Positions 25,627-35,115 are shown, counted from the first letter of the stretch. The stretch is 64,000 nucleotides of DNA from Solirubrobacterales bacterium (GCA_019240115.1 JAFAYV010000053.1:22956-86955); one strand, 5' to 3'. Notes: a model not told the origin generated them from the sequence alone. A program made the numbers and translations.

Positions 25627-27011
25627 CGCGCCTTCGGCGCGCGCAGACTCGCACGCACCCGTCGACCACGCTTCTGCGCAGCGCGTACAGCCTCGCGCTC
25701 AACGTGATCCTCACCTCGGGGCTCGGCCTCGGGTTCTGGGTCCTGGCGGCGCGGATCTTCCCGAGCGCGACGGTCGGCCGCGACTCCGCCCTGGTGGCCG
25801 CGATGATGACGCTGTCGGCGATCTGCCAGCTCAACCTCCTCAGCGCGCTGCCCCGCTTCCTGCCGATCGTTCGCCACCGCCCGGAGCGCGTCGTCTGGGG
25901 GTCGTATCTGCTGACGGGCGTGGTGTCCGTCCTCGGCGCGACCGCCTTCGTGCTCATCGCCCCGGCCGCCTCACACAGCTACCGCTTCCTCTCGGCTCGG
26001 CCCGCGCTCGGGCTCCTGTTCGTCGCCTCGGTCGTCGTCTGGGGGGTGTTCGCGCTCCAGGACGCGGTGCTGACCGCCGCGCGGCGCGCCGTGTGGGTGC
26101 CGGTCGAGAACGCGATCTTCGGGGTGCTGAAGATCGCCGCGTTGCCGGTGACGCTGGCGCTGGCCTCAGCGACGCCGGTGTTCGTCGCCTGGAACGTTCC
26201 GGTCGTCGCCCTCGTCATCCCGGTCAACCTGTTCATCTTCCTCCGAGTGCTGCGCACGCCGCTCGCTGCACCGGGTGGGCTGACGCCGATCGAGCGCTTC
26301 GGGCTTCGCGGTCTGGTCAGGTTCCTGGCCGCGGACTACGCCGCCTCCGTTCTGATGCAGGCCGCCTGCGGCCTGCTTCCGGTGCTCGTCGTCGCGCTCC
26401 TCGGCGCACGATCGGGCGCGTACTTCTACATGCCGTTCACGCTCATCGTCGCCTTGGACACGATGTTCGCGGGGGTCCTGCAGCCGCTCACCGTCGAGGG
26501 AGCGCTCGCCGAGGCGCGACTTCCCGAGCTCGCCCGGGAGATCGTGCGCCACTTCGGCTGGCTGGCGGTCTTCGCGGTCGTCGTGCTCGCCGGGGGAGCG
26601 AGCCGCATCCTCGCGCTGTACGGGCCGGAGTACGCACGTCACGGCGCGCCGGTGCTCAGGATGATCGCGCTGGCGAGCCTCTTCCGAGCGATCACCGGGA
26701 CCTACATGGCGATCTGTCGAGTGGAGGGCCGAGCCGGGCGAATCCTCGCCACCCAGGTCGTCACGTTCGTGCTGGTGGTCGCGCTCGTCGCGGTGCTCGC
26801 GCCCTCGCACGGCCTGCAGGGCGTGGGCGTCGCCTGGCTGGTCGCGAACGCGGTCGTCACGGGGGGGACGATCTGGCACGTGATCGCCGTGCTCCGGCGC
26901 CCCTCGCGGGACGCGCCGGAAGCGGCGCCGCCGGCCACTGTGCCTCCCGCGGCATCCCCGCTGCCACCGCCGCCGGCTCCGGAAGTGCCGGGCGGAGGCA
27001 CGCTGCGGTGA
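25620..27011 (+). CDS. Oligosaccharide flippase-like MOP-superfamily transporter
   Basis: A 463-residue polytopic membrane protein from ATG 25620, with roughly 12-14 hydrophobic helices. The first is SAYSLALNVILTSGLGLGFWVLAARIFP. The layout and the ARIFPSATVGRDSALVAA motif resemble MATE/MOP-family flippases that move undecaprenyl-linked glycans. The C-terminal tail (about 35 residues) is Pro/Ala-rich and likely disordered. It overlaps both neighbours by a few bases, so it is translationally coupled with the deacetylase and the GH5 gene. Confidence 0.83.
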   Translation: MLTRLRRAQTRTHPSTTLLRSAYSLALNVILTSGLGLGFWVLAARIFPSATVGRDSALVAAMMTLSAICQLNLLSALPRFLPIVRHRPERVVWGSYLLTGVVSVLGATAFVLIAPAASHSYRFLSARPALGLLFVASVVVWGVFALQDAVLTAARRAVWVPVENAIFGVLKIAALPVTLALASATPVFVAWNVPVVALVIPVNLFIFLRVLRTPLAAPGGLTPIERFGLRGLVRFLAADYAASVLMQAACGLLPVLVVALLGARSGAYFYMPFTLIVALDTMFAGVLQPLTVEGALAEARLPELAREIVRHFGWLAVFAVVVLAGGASRILALYGPEYARHGAPVLRMIALASLFRAITGTYMAICRVEGRAGRILATQVVTFVLVVALVAVLAPSHGLQGVGVAWLVANAVVTGGTIWHVIAVLRRPSRDAPEAAPPATVPPAASPLPPPPAPEVPGGGTLR

Positions 27012-28327
27012 GAATCACCGCCCTCGCGAGAGTCGCCGCGGTCACCGCCGCGCTCCTCGGGGTCGCGACGGTGGCGCTGGCGGCGTTACCGTCCGGTTCG
27101 CGCGGGTGCTCCCGTGCCGCCTTTCCCTCCGTCCTGCACACGGATGGTCGGCGGCTCGTCGATGCGAAGGGCTGCACCCTTCCGGTGATGAAGGGCTTCA
27201 GCATCCAGATCGGCCCATGGTCCCAGAAGACCATGGACTCGATCGCGGCCGCCGGGGCCCGATTCGAGCGCCTGGTCGTGTTCTGGGACTCGCTGCAATC
27301 CACCGACTGCTCCGCCCTCTCGGCCGCCGGCGAGACATACGTCGCCGAGGTCGATCAGCAGCTCGCGCGGGCGCGAGCTGCCGGCATCTACACCGAGCTC
27401 GACCTCCACCTGCACGTCGGCAGGGTCCCCGCGTGCGCGACCGGCGGCGCCACCGAGCTCGACGAGTACATGGCCCACGGACGATGGATCACCCGGTTTC
27501 TCGCCCACCGCTACGGGAGCCCGTCGAGTCCCGAGTACACGGCGGACGTCGTCGGGTTCGGCTTGAACGAGCCCCCGCCGGTCTCCGAGCCCCCGCCGGC
27601 CGATTCCAACACGATCATGGAGGAGGACCAGTCGAGGATGCTGAGCTGGGTCCGAGGGCCGGGAGGGGCCGGGGGCGATGCGCCCCGATGGATCGGCTTC
27701 GTCGCCTACGCCTACGCGAACTCGACGCCGATCTTCAACGCCCTGCCGGGGCAGAAGGACCAGTGCTCCGCGTGCGCGGACGCCAACCCGACCGCTTACG
27801 CCTCCGTCGGTGGCAACGTCATCCTCGACTTCCACGACTACCTGCTCGGATGCACGAGCGCCTGGGAGACCTCCCACCCCGGCTCCCCGCCCAGCGACTG
27901 CGACGGACGAGAATACGACGGCGAGGTCGACAACGACAGCGACCGCGGATGGGAAGTCAACGCCGGAGAATCGAGGTACACGACCTATCCGATCAGGGGC
28001 GAGCGGGAGGCGACCGCGCGCGCCCAACTCGCCAACTACATCCACCCGTATGCGGCGTTCACCAGGGAGGCCGACATCCCGCTGATGATCGGCGAGTTCG
28101 GCTGGGATGCGGCGGTCAACACCTCGGGCGCCCGGCGGTACCTCTCAGATCTCGTGGCGTCGTGGTCGTCCGCGTCTCCAGCGGTCGAGCTCGAGTGGGA
28201 CTACGACGTCGCCGACAGTAACGACGGCTGGGCTTCGGATCCGGGGCGCAGCGCGTCGGGCAGCGACCTCCGCGGTTGGTCGCGCTTCGCGACCGCCTTC
28301 CTGGCCTCCCGGTCCGGGCGGCGCTGA
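27008..28327 (+). CDS. Secreted glycoside hydrolase (GH5-like)
   Basis: A 439-residue protein starting at GTG 27008 in a GTGA overlap with the flippase gene. A signal peptide is evident (ITALARVAAVTAALLGVATVALAALPSG). The mature part reads KGCTLPVMKGFSIQIGPWSQ, then VVGFGLNEPP (catalytic acid/base Glu in NEP) and LMIGEFGWDAAV (nucleophile Glu), typical of GH5 clan-A endoglucanases and endoglycoceramidase-like enzymes. Several cysteine pairs suggest disulfides. It probably trims or rearranges the glycan exported by the adjacent flippase. Confidence 0.82.
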   Translation: MRITALARVAAVTAALLGVATVALAALPSGSRGCSRAAFPSVLHTDGRRLVDAKGCTLPVMKGFSIQIGPWSQKTMDSIAAAGARFERLVVFWDSLQSTDCSALSAAGETYVAEVDQQLARARAAGIYTELDLHLHVGRVPACATGGATELDEYMAHGRWITRFLAHRYGSPSSPEYTADVVGFGLNEPPPVSEPPPADSNTIMEEDQSRMLSWVRGPGGAGGDAPRWIGFVAYAYANSTPIFNALPGQKDQCSACADANPTAYASVGGNVILDFHDYLLGCTSAWETSHPGSPPSDCDGREYDGEVDNDSDRGWEVNAGESRYTTYPIRGEREATARAQLANYIHPYAAFTREADIPLMIGEFGWDAAVNTSGARRYLSDLVASWSSASPAVELEWDYDVADSNDGWASDPGRSASGSDLRGWSRFATAFLASRSGRR

Positions 28328-28330
28328 GCG

Positions 28331-30127
28331 CTACCGCACGCGATAGATGTCCGCGTCCGGGTTGCGGTAGACGAGCTTGAAGTGACTGGAGGCGGCGAGC
28401 TTGCGGTTGATCACCGTGCCCCAATCCGGGGGTAGGCCGTATGAGCTGACCGCGTACTCGATCTGGCCGGTCGTCAGGATGAGGAACGCCGGCCCGGTGT
28501 GCTTCCCGATCTCGCGGACGATGCCGGCGGGGGTGCTGACATCCAGATCGTCGATGTAGTTGTAGTCGGCGAACTTCCTCCAGCGCCAGGTGATCCCGTT
28601 CACCATCATCGCGGTCAGCGTCGACCCCGGCGGCGCGAGACGGTAGAGCGCCTGCACCGCGACGATCTCCCCGGGTCGAACCTGCTCGAAGCTCTCGTTG
28701 CCGAAGCGCGCGACGAAGTAGGACGGCACCACGATCGCCGTCACGAGGATGAACGCGACGATCCCGCGCCACGACCATCGCAGGGCCGCTCGCGAGATCG
28801 CGTCCACGATGAGGCAGATCATGAACGGCAGCGTGTACAGGTACACCCGCAGCGGCACCTCGCCACCGTAGGACTGAAGGACGAGCAACAGGAACGGCGC
28901 CCCGGCCAGGAGCACGAGAGTCAGGTCGAGAGGGCGGCGGCGAAGCCCCGACCAGACGCAGGCGCCGGCCGCGAGGAACCACAGGGCGACGGCGATCAGG
29001 AGGCGGAGGTAGACGACGGCCAGATGAGCGGTGGAGCCGGCGAGCCGGCTCGAGAGCCCGGTGGAGACCGTCGTCACGCCGCCGGAGCCGAACAGGACGG
29101 CAACGTGGCCGCTCCAATAGTCGATCCCGGCGTAACTCAGCCAGACGACGATCAACAGGATCAGGATCGCCGGCAGGCTCGTCACTCGACACCGTCGGAG
29201 GACCACGAGCGCCACGAGGTCCATGGCAAGCGCGATCGGTGTCAGCTGATGCGACATGGTGATGGCGATCGCGCCGATGACGACGATCGCGAAGACACCC
29301 GCGGCCTGGCTCGCCGTGAGGCTCATCCCGGACGGGGACCACCACGGCAGGTAGACCCGTTCCCCCGGCGACCAGCGCGCGGCGATGCCCCGGCGCTCCA
29401 GCCAGGCACCCACCTGTCGGGCGCGCGGAAGCTGCCACGCGTCGGTCTGTGAGAACGCGGCGACCACGACGGCGATGATCGCCAGGAACAGGAAGTAGGC
29501 GAAGCCCTGCGGCGAGAAGTAGTCCTGCCCGACCCAGTTGAGCGCCACGAAGAGCCAGACGACGATCCACGGCGCTCCTCGTCGCCGGAGCGAGAGCTTC
29601 GCGATGACGAAGATCGGGAGCGCGAAGAACAGATCGCTGATCGCCGGCGTCCACCGCAGCAGCGGCAGCGCTGAGCTCCAGCCGTTGAAGCCGACGAAGG
29701 CTCCGGCGGTCGTGAAGAAGCCCGGCCAGAAGAACCGCGCGTCCAGGTTGTAGGGATGTCCGTGCCGGATGAAGGCGTTGACGAATCCGACGCTGATCCA
29801 GGCGCTGGGAAACGGTGGCTCGTGCTCGAGGAACCCGGGCAGGCCGTGGAGGAGCAGGACCCAGGCGACGACGTGCAGGCCGAGGCGCGGCCCGCTGAGG
29901 GCCGGAGCCGAGACGTGCAGCGCGAAGCTCACCACGAGCATGGCGAGCGCCAGCCAGACGAGCACGGGCACCACGGAGATCAGGCCGTAGCCGCCGATCG
30001 CGGCCGGGGCGACCTTCTGCGCGCTCACCATCGCCGCGACCGATGCGGCGAGGGCCACTGCCCCCGCGACGTTGCGGACCTGCCCGGCCAGATCACGACT
30101 CGGCCCTTGCGCGCGCGCGCGGGTCAC
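28331..30127 (-). CDS. Large polytopic membrane protein, glycan-region associated
   Basis: A 598-residue protein if GTG 30127 is the start; the frame continues upstream but there it is low-complexity and arginine-rich. It has about 12-14 hydrophobic helices and ends in a soluble C-terminal domain (about residues 480-598). I do not recognise its family. The size and layout resemble membrane glycosyltransferases of the GT-C kind or O-antigen polymerase-like proteins, but the acidic first-loop motif of GT-C enzymes is not clear. It converges on the GH5 gene with a 3-bp gap. Confidence 0.75.
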   Translation of the reverse strand: MTRARAQGPSRDLAGQVRNVAGAVALAASVAAMVSAQKVAPAAIGGYGLISVVPVLVWLALAMLVVSFALHVSAPALSGPRLGLHVVAWVLLLHGLPGFLEHEPPFPSAWISVGFVNAFIRHGHPYNLDARFFWPGFFTTAGAFVGFNGWSSALPLLRWTPAISDLFFALPIFVIAKLSLRRRGAPWIVVWLFVALNWVGQDYFSPQGFAYFLFLAIIAVVVAAFSQTDAWQLPRARQVGAWLERRGIAARWSPGERVYLPWWSPSGMSLTASQAAGVFAIVVIGAIAITMSHQLTPIALAMDLVALVVLRRCRVTSLPAILILLIVVWLSYAGIDYWSGHVAVLFGSGGVTTVSTGLSSRLAGSTAHLAVVYLRLLIAVALWFLAAGACVWSGLRRRPLDLTLVLLAGAPFLLLVLQSYGGEVPLRVYLYTLPFMICLIVDAISRAALRWSWRGIVAFILVTAIVVPSYFVARFGNESFEQVRPGEIVAVQALYRLAPPGSTLTAMMVNGITWRWRKFADYNYIDDLDVSTPAGIVREIGKHTGPAFLILTTGQIEYAVSSYGLPPDWGTVINRKLAASSHFKLVYRNPDADIYRVR

Positions 30128-30200
30128 GCTGAGGGCCCGTGGAGCCGCCTGGCGCCGCCGGGCGTGCCTCGAAGGCGGGCGTCTTTGCAGGGAGCGGCCA

Positions 30201-31067
30201 CTAAGCACCGGCGGGCCCCAGAGCGCTCGCGTCGAAGGGTCGTAGTCGCGCTCCGAGGCGCGGCCAGACGTCGGCGTGCGGGACGTGCGTGGCAGGACGG
30301 ACGAGACCGAGCACGCTGTCGGCGCGGATCGGGAGCCGTAGCGGGAGCCGCTCCGCGGCACGCATCGCCACGTAGACGGGGGGCCACGCGACCGGGACCA
30401 CGGTCGGCTGGCGGCCCTGCTCGGCGGCGAGGGCACGGATGATGTCCGCGAACCGGACGCCGGCGGGATGGGCGAGGCCGACGGCGTCGTCGGGCATCGC
30501 GGCGCCGGCGATCACCTTCACGACGGCGGACGCCATGTCGTGGGCATGGACGGTGAACTGGCGGCGCGATCCCCCGATCACGGGAATGACCGGGAACCGG
30601 GCGAGGCGACCGAGAGCCTGGACCATTCCGCCCGGCTCTCCCCCGTACACGAGCCCGAGCCGCACGACCTGCCCCTGTCGGAGCAGGACCTCGCGCTCGG
30701 ACGCGAGCTTCGCGCGTCCGTAGAGCTGACGCGTGCCCGCGTATGCCGACATCGACGAGATGAAGCAGAAGCGAGCGTCGCAGCTTGCCGCCAGCGCCAG
30801 CAGCCGCTGCGTGCCCGCGACATTGACACGGGCGATGTCGGCGGCGCGCGTCACCGACATGTCATAGGCACAGTGCACGACCACGTCGATCCCCTGCAAC
30901 AGGCGAGAGTCGGGTCGGCCGCCGAGCTCGTAGTAGCGCCAGGCGCCGCCGGGCGGCTGACGGCGGTCGAGTGCGACGACGTCGTGACCCGCCTCGGTGG
31001 CCGCGCGGGCGACGTGTCGGCCGACGTAGCCCTGCGAGCCGGTGATCGCCACCGCGAGTGCGTTCAT
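30201..31067 (-). CDS. NAD-dependent epimerase/dehydratase family protein
   Basis: A 288-residue extended SDR from ATG 31067, whose ATGA junction overlaps the GMC gene upstream. It has ITGSQGYVGRHVA (GxxGxxG), SSMSAY and the YGRAKLASE motif with catalytic Tyr and Lys. Such enzymes epimerise, dehydrate or reduce nucleotide sugars and related substrates. In this region a nucleotide-sugar or aglycone-modifying role is likely. Length is slightly short, but the fold seems complete. Confidence 0.85.
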   Translation of the reverse strand: MNALAVAITGSQGYVGRHVARAATEAGHDVVALDRRQPPGGAWRYYELGGRPDSRLLQGIDVVVHCAYDMSVTRAADIARVNVAGTQRLLALAASCDARFCFISSMSAYAGTRQLYGRAKLASEREVLLRQGQVVRLGLVYGGEPGGMVQALGRLARFPVIPVIGGSRRQFTVHAHDMASAVVKVIAGAAMPDDAVGLAHPAGVRFADIIRALAAEQGRQPTVVPVAWPPVYVAMRAAERLPLRLPIRADSVLGLVRPATHVPHADVWPRLGARLRPFDASALGPAGA

Positions 31068-32656
31068 GATCGAGGATCCAGCACTTCTGTCGCGATGCGG
31101 TGAGCGTTGGCCATGACCGAGAGCGTGAACGTGGTGGCGGCCACCGACGGCAGCACCGCACCGTCCACCATGTGAATGCGGTGCCACTCAGACAGTCGTC
31201 CGAGCGTGTCCGTCTCCATGGCGCCCATCCGCGGCGCCCCGGTCACGTGGGGGAAGGAGCCGCCGAAATGGTAACTCTTGGCGGCCCCGGAGACGCGCGC
31301 GGCGGGCAGGACGGGCCAGAGGTCGAGCGCGGGCGCGACCCTCAGCATGCGAGCGAACACCCGCCGCAGGACACCGGCCGTCGACGGATTCGGCGTCGCG
31401 GTCACGGACACCGAGGGCAGCCGGTCCGGATGGCGCCGTCCGATATCGAGCCGGATCCCGGGGGAATCCCACGACGGGAGGTATCCGAGCGCGGCGATGG
31501 TCCGTCGCAGGATCGTTCGCTGCATCGGCGGGCAGCGGCGCACCCACGTCGGCAGCGCATCGTCGAATGACGAGTTGTACGGGTACAGGTGAAATTGGGC
31601 CATGTCCAAGCCGGGACGGCCGTATGACACCAGCATGTTGCACTGGTTCAACGTGAAGGTGCTGAGGGTGCGGGGATCGGGCTGCGGACGAGCCGAGAGG
31701 AAGGGCAGCACGACCTGTACCGACTCCTGCAGGTTCACCGTTGCCGTCGACGGACGGGCGGAGTTCACGGCCAGCTGCGTGCTCCCGATGCCGCCGCAGG
31801 CCACGAATACGCGATCGGCTCTCACGGTGGTGAGCTCGCCGGTGTCGACCGCGCGCGCCTTGACCCATGCACCGCCGGCATCCTCACCGACCCGGCAGGC
31901 GAGCATTCCGGGTCGGTAGCTCACCCGGCCCGACACGCTCAGGTCGGCGAGCGTTTGCGAGGCCGAGTAGATGAGGCCGTAGGGACAGCCCGTCAGGCAG
32001 AGGCCGCACTCGATGCACCTCGGAGCGTCGAACGCCAGTCGCGCTTGGCCGACCGTGACGTCGCGCCGGCGTACCGCGTCTCGGTGCCGGTGATAGCGCG
32101 CGAGCAGCGCGGCGACGGCCGGCGACAGTGCCGGCAGTGCGGTGGCCCGGGCGAGGAGGGGCAGGACCTCGCTGTAGTCATCATCCGCGGCGGCGTACGG
32201 GAGGTGCCGGAGGATCGCCGCGTAGTGAGGCAGTAGCTCGTCGTAGGCCACCGGCCAGCGGTCGATGGTGGCGCGGCTGAAGGGCATGATCTGCGCGCCC
32301 CACACGTTCGAGAAGCCACCGAAGGCGGCCGAGACAGCTCGCGCGTTGGCCCCCGCCGCGGCCGTCAGGGCGGTGCGCTGTCCTCTGTCGCGGTAGGGGA
32401 AGTCAGAGCCGAACAGGAGCTTCTGCGGGAGCTCGCCCCGGGCGCCCGGAGACTGCGGCGGCGCCACCTCGCGGGCGATCGGCTCCCCCCAATCGGCGGG
32501 CTGCAGTCTCGCCGCACGTTCCACCGCGACCCGCTTGTCGCCTTCCAGACGCTCGCCGATGTCGAGGATCTCGACCTCGGTGCGCCCCGTGGACGTCGCT
32601 GCCAGGGCGACCGCCGCCGACGCGGGGCCGGCGCCGATCACGACTACTCTGGGCAC
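31064..32656 (-). CDS. GMC-type FAD oxidoreductase with a CxxCxxC-type cysteine motif
   Basis: A 530-residue protein starting at GTG 32656 (MPRVVVIGAGPASAAVALAATSTG), overlapping the GT2 gene by 13 nt. FAD binding is shown by the GAGPAS motif and by FGGFSNVWGAQIMPF. Near residue 210 it has RCIECGLCLTGCPYGLIYS. Such a cysteine cluster occurs in some long GMC proteins and resembles a ferredoxin-like Fe-S motif, but without the second motif. The C-terminus has SYHFGGSFPHVTG and VDGAVLPSVAATTFTLSVMANAHR, the usual GMC ending. Substrate unknown, likely a sugar or polyol of the locus. Confidence 0.82.
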   Translation of the reverse strand: MPRVVVIGAGPASAAVALAATSTGRTEVEILDIGERLEGDKRVAVERAARLQPADWGEPIAREVAPPQSPGARGELPQKLLFGSDFPYRDRGQRTALTAAAGANARAVSAAFGGFSNVWGAQIMPFSRATIDRWPVAYDELLPHYAAILRHLPYAAADDDYSEVLPLLARATALPALSPAVAALLARYHRHRDAVRRRDVTVGQARLAFDAPRCIECGLCLTGCPYGLIYSASQTLADLSVSGRVSYRPGMLACRVGEDAGGAWVKARAVDTGELTTVRADRVFVACGGIGSTQLAVNSARPSTATVNLQESVQVVLPFLSARPQPDPRTLSTFTLNQCNMLVSYGRPGLDMAQFHLYPYNSSFDDALPTWVRRCPPMQRTILRRTIAALGYLPSWDSPGIRLDIGRRHPDRLPSVSVTATPNPSTAGVLRRVFARMLRVAPALDLWPVLPAARVSGAAKSYHFGGSFPHVTGAPRMGAMETDTLGRLSEWHRIHMVDGAVLPSVAATTFTLSVMANAHRIATEVLDPRS

Positions 32657-33636
32657 ACCGGTGCGGACGCGGGGTCGGCGGCCGCGGCCTGCGGCGGCGG
32701 ACCGAGGCCTCTGGTGGCCGCCGGCCCGGTCACGCCGAGGCGGAGGGAGATCCTGCCGACGAGGTGGCCAAGGCCGGCGAGCAGGAGGCCCGCGACGCTG
32801 GCGACGGCGCACAGCGGCCGGCGCTCACCGGCCGCGAGCACGTAACGGGGCACCGCGTTGCGCAGGATCGACCAACCGAACGCCACGTCGGCGTTCAGGT
32901 TCCCCGCCTCCTCCATGTCCCGGTAGGCGAGCACCTTGCCGCGGTTCACCGTGAAGCACCGGCGCCAGAAGTACGACCATGTGAGCCGTTGGGCCGTCAC
33001 ATGGTGGGCGACCTGGATCGACGGGTCATAGACGACGCTTTCCGGCCCGTAGTGGTGAATGAGCCGGTGGCTGAGGTCCATGTCGTCGTGATCATCGGAA
33101 TGAAAGCCGCGCACGGCCAGCGCGGCGGCGGTGCGCACGGACATCGCCGCGCCGATGAGCCGGCCCACCGGCTCCCTCTCGGTGGGAAGCCCGCGGTAGG
33201 CGCACCCGAACACCCAGTCGAACTCGTCGGGAAACCACGTCGGGCGGTCACGTTCGAATCGAGGCCTCGGCGAGCATCCGATGGCTTGGACGTGCGGCTC
33301 GCGGTTGTAGAGCTCGGCCAGGCGCAGCAACCAGTCGGGTCCCGCGCACGCGTCATCGTCCAGGAACGCGACCGCGTCGCCCCGCGCGATCTCGAGCGCC
33401 GTGTTCCTCGCGGAGCCGAGCCGTCCGAAATGGCGGTTCTCGATCACGCGGACGCCGCCCGCGCTCTCGCGCCAGGCCTCCCGGCAGCGCTCGGCGAGCT
33501 CGGGATTGTGGTCGATGCAGACGATGATCTCCGCCGGCTCGAGGGTCTGCGCACGCGCGGACGCGACGGCTCCAAGCAGGCGCGGCCAGCGGGCCTCCGT
33601 GTAGGCGCAGATGACGACGCTGAACGAGAGCGACAT
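32644..33636 (-). CDS. Glycosyltransferase family 2
   Basis: A 330-residue GT-A enzyme from ATG 33636. Motifs: FSVVICAYTEARWPRLLGAVASA, EIIVCIDHNPEL, GRLGSARNTALEIARGDAVAFLDDDACAGPDW (DDD) and the FHSDDHDDMDLSHRLI acceptor region. A C-terminal hydrophobic segment (VASVAGLLLAGLGHLVGRISL) suggests membrane attachment. It overlaps the GMC gene downstream, forming a minus-strand operon of glycan genes. The donor sugar cannot be predicted. Confidence 0.88.
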   Translation of the reverse strand: MSLSFSVVICAYTEARWPRLLGAVASARAQTLEPAEIIVCIDHNPELAERCREAWRESAGGVRVIENRHFGRLGSARNTALEIARGDAVAFLDDDACAGPDWLLRLAELYNREPHVQAIGCSPRPRFERDRPTWFPDEFDWVFGCAYRGLPTEREPVGRLIGAAMSVRTAAALAVRGFHSDDHDDMDLSHRLIHHYGPESVVYDPSIQVAHHVTAQRLTWSYFWRRCFTVNRGKVLAYRDMEEAGNLNADVAFGWSILRNAVPRYVLAAGERRPLCAVASVAGLLLAGLGHLVGRISLRLGVTGPAATRGLGPPPQAAAADPASAPVCPE

Positions 33637-33665
33637 CTACGCTCCCCGCCTCGCGGTCAGCGCTC

Positions 33666-33914
33666 TCACCGGATGACGAGGAACCGGACGATGACCAGGA
33701 GCACCGCAACCGCCCACAGCGCGGTCGCACAACGCCACAGCGCCTTGCGAAACCCCACTGACAGCGCGAACACGCGCAGGTCTGCGAGTTGCATGACGAG
33801 GAGCAGGACGACGGTGAGGGCGGTCAGGCCGAGCCCGTAGCGCGCGGCGGGTCTGATGGTCGCCGCCGCCCAGATCGAGGCGGTGGCGCCGGCGAGCGGC
33901 GCGGCGATGGTCAA
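33666..33914 (-). CDS. Small predicted membrane protein
   Basis: An 82-residue frame from TTG 33914, whose start overlaps the TGA of the upstream membrane protein. Two hydrophobic helices are visible (YGLGLTALTVVLLLVMQLADL and CATALWAVAVLLVIVRFLVI). An AAGGAG sits directly against the TTG, too close for a normal spacing, so initiation may rely on re-initiation. Function unknown. It could be an accessory to the neighbouring membrane protein. Confidence 0.4.
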   Translation of the reverse strand: MTIAAPLAGATASIWAAATIRPAARYGLGLTALTVVLLLVMQLADLRVFALSVGFRKALWRCATALWAVAVLLVIVRFLVIR

Positions 33915-34273
33915 CTCCTTCGCAGCGACGTGGACTGCGCCAGCTGGATCATGACCCCGATCAGCGTCACGCTCAGGACCGCCAGTGCGCACGGCCTCCA
34001 CGAGAAGGCCTTGATGTAGGTCACCGCCTGCGCGACGCAGACGTTCACCGCCAACGAGAACATGATCACCAGGACCGCGTTCAACTCGCGATCCTTCAGT
34101 CCGAGGATGGGCACGAACGCCAGTCCCGGCGCGGCGACGACGATGAACGACGCAGCGGCGAAGCGGAGCGGACCATGCGGAGTCGCGAAGATCAGCGCCT
34201 CGGAGACCAGGCTGAGGAGCGCGACCAGACTTGCCAGCTGCCAGCGTCTCACCGGGGCTCGCGAGCGTAGCAC
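33911..34273 (-). CDS. Predicted four-helix membrane protein
   Basis: A 120-residue protein from GTG 34273 with about four transmembrane helices (WQLASLVALLSLVSEALIF, FAAASFIVVAAPGLAFVPILG, LNAVLVIMFSLAVNVCVAQAV, CALAVLSVTLIGVMIQLA). No catalytic motif is visible. It resembles part of DUF1616-like or GtrA-like small membrane proteins, but I cannot place it. It lies between the FkbM gene and the small membrane protein on the same strand. Confidence 0.55.
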   Translation of the reverse strand: MLRSRAPVRRWQLASLVALLSLVSEALIFATPHGPLRFAAASFIVVAAPGLAFVPILGLKDRELNAVLVIMFSLAVNVCVAQAVTYIKAFSWRPCALAVLSVTLIGVMIQLAQSTSLRRS

Positions 34274-34288
34274 CGAGGAGTTCGACGC

Positions 34289-35014
34289 TCAGCGGCTCGC
34301 CAGCAGGTGCGACGAGTCCAGCCAGCGGACCGAGAACCCCCGGTCGCGGAGCAGGGCGAGGATGCGCATCGGCTCGTGTCGCAGGCCCCGACGGGTCAGG
34401 GCCGCGAAGTGCATCTCCACGACGACCGCGCGCGCCGACCGCAGGGTCGTCGTCAGACCGTCGAGAACCTCGCCCTCGAATCCCTCGACGTCGATCTTGA
34501 CGAGACTGGGCGCGGGCACTCCCTCGTCGAGGAGCGAGTCTCCTCGCATGACCCGAACGGAGAGTGCGCCGGGAGCCTCCCCGAGGTGGCTCGCCTGTCC
34601 GTCGACGACGAACGACATCGTTCCCTCCTCGCGGGCGAGCGCCCCGGCGACGATCGACAGCCGGTCGGCAGGCGCCAGGGAGCGCAACTCGTCGACGTGC
34701 TCCGGAACCGGCTCGATCGCGACGACATGGCCGTCCGGGCCGACGCGATCGAGGAACTGGCGCGTGTAGAAGCCCACGTTGGCGCCGATGTCCCAGATGC
34801 AATCGCCCGGTCGGGCGAGCGGCAACACCTCCCGGTTGGTGCGCTTCTCGCCGATCAGGCGCGTGTAGATCGAGATCAGGAGCCGATGGATGCGCGGATG
34901 CGCGTTGAGCTGCCCGTGCACGGCCACCAACGCCTTCGCGACGGCGTCCTGCCTGGACCGAGCGCGGTCGTGAGCGGTCATCTCGCTCGATCTGGTTCGG
35001 ACGATCGTCTCCAT
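34289..35014 (-). CDS. FkbM family SAM-dependent methyltransferase
   Basis: A 241-residue methyltransferase from ATG 35014. The SAM-binding motif is DCIWDIGANVGFYTRQFLDRVGPDGHVVAIEP, followed by SLVKIDVEGFEGEVLDGL and RAVVVEMHFAAL, which are characteristic of FkbM-type O-methyltransferases. These commonly methylate hydroxyl groups of sugars in glycans, lipopolysaccharide-like material or macrolides. It heads the minus-strand glycan transcript closest to the tRNA. Confidence 0.87.
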   Translation of the reverse strand: METIVRTRSSEMTAHDRARSRQDAVAKALVAVHGQLNAHPRIHRLLISIYTRLIGEKRTNREVLPLARPGDCIWDIGANVGFYTRQFLDRVGPDGHVVAIEPVPEHVDELRSLAPADRLSIVAGALAREEGTMSFVVDGQASHLGEAPGALSVRVMRGDSLLDEGVPAPSLVKIDVEGFEGEVLDGLTTTLRSARAVVVEMHFAALTRRGLRHEPMRILALLRDRGFSVRWLDSSHLLASR

Positions 35015-35097
35015 TCTGGCGTGGCACGAAACGCTACAGCAACGTCCGATCGGCAGGAGCCAATAAGTGGAGAACTACTGAGCATTGATGTTGGAGC

Positions 35098-35115
35098 CCG
35101 ACCCCTTCGGGTCGG
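35098..35115 (-). terminator. Hairpin downstream of tRNA-Ile
   Basis: CCGACCC (35098-35104) pairs with GGGTCGG (35109-35115) across a CTTC loop, 16 bp beyond the 3' end of the tRNA. There is no T-run after it in the direction of tRNA transcription. It probably helps end or process the tRNA transcript. Confidence 0.5.
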
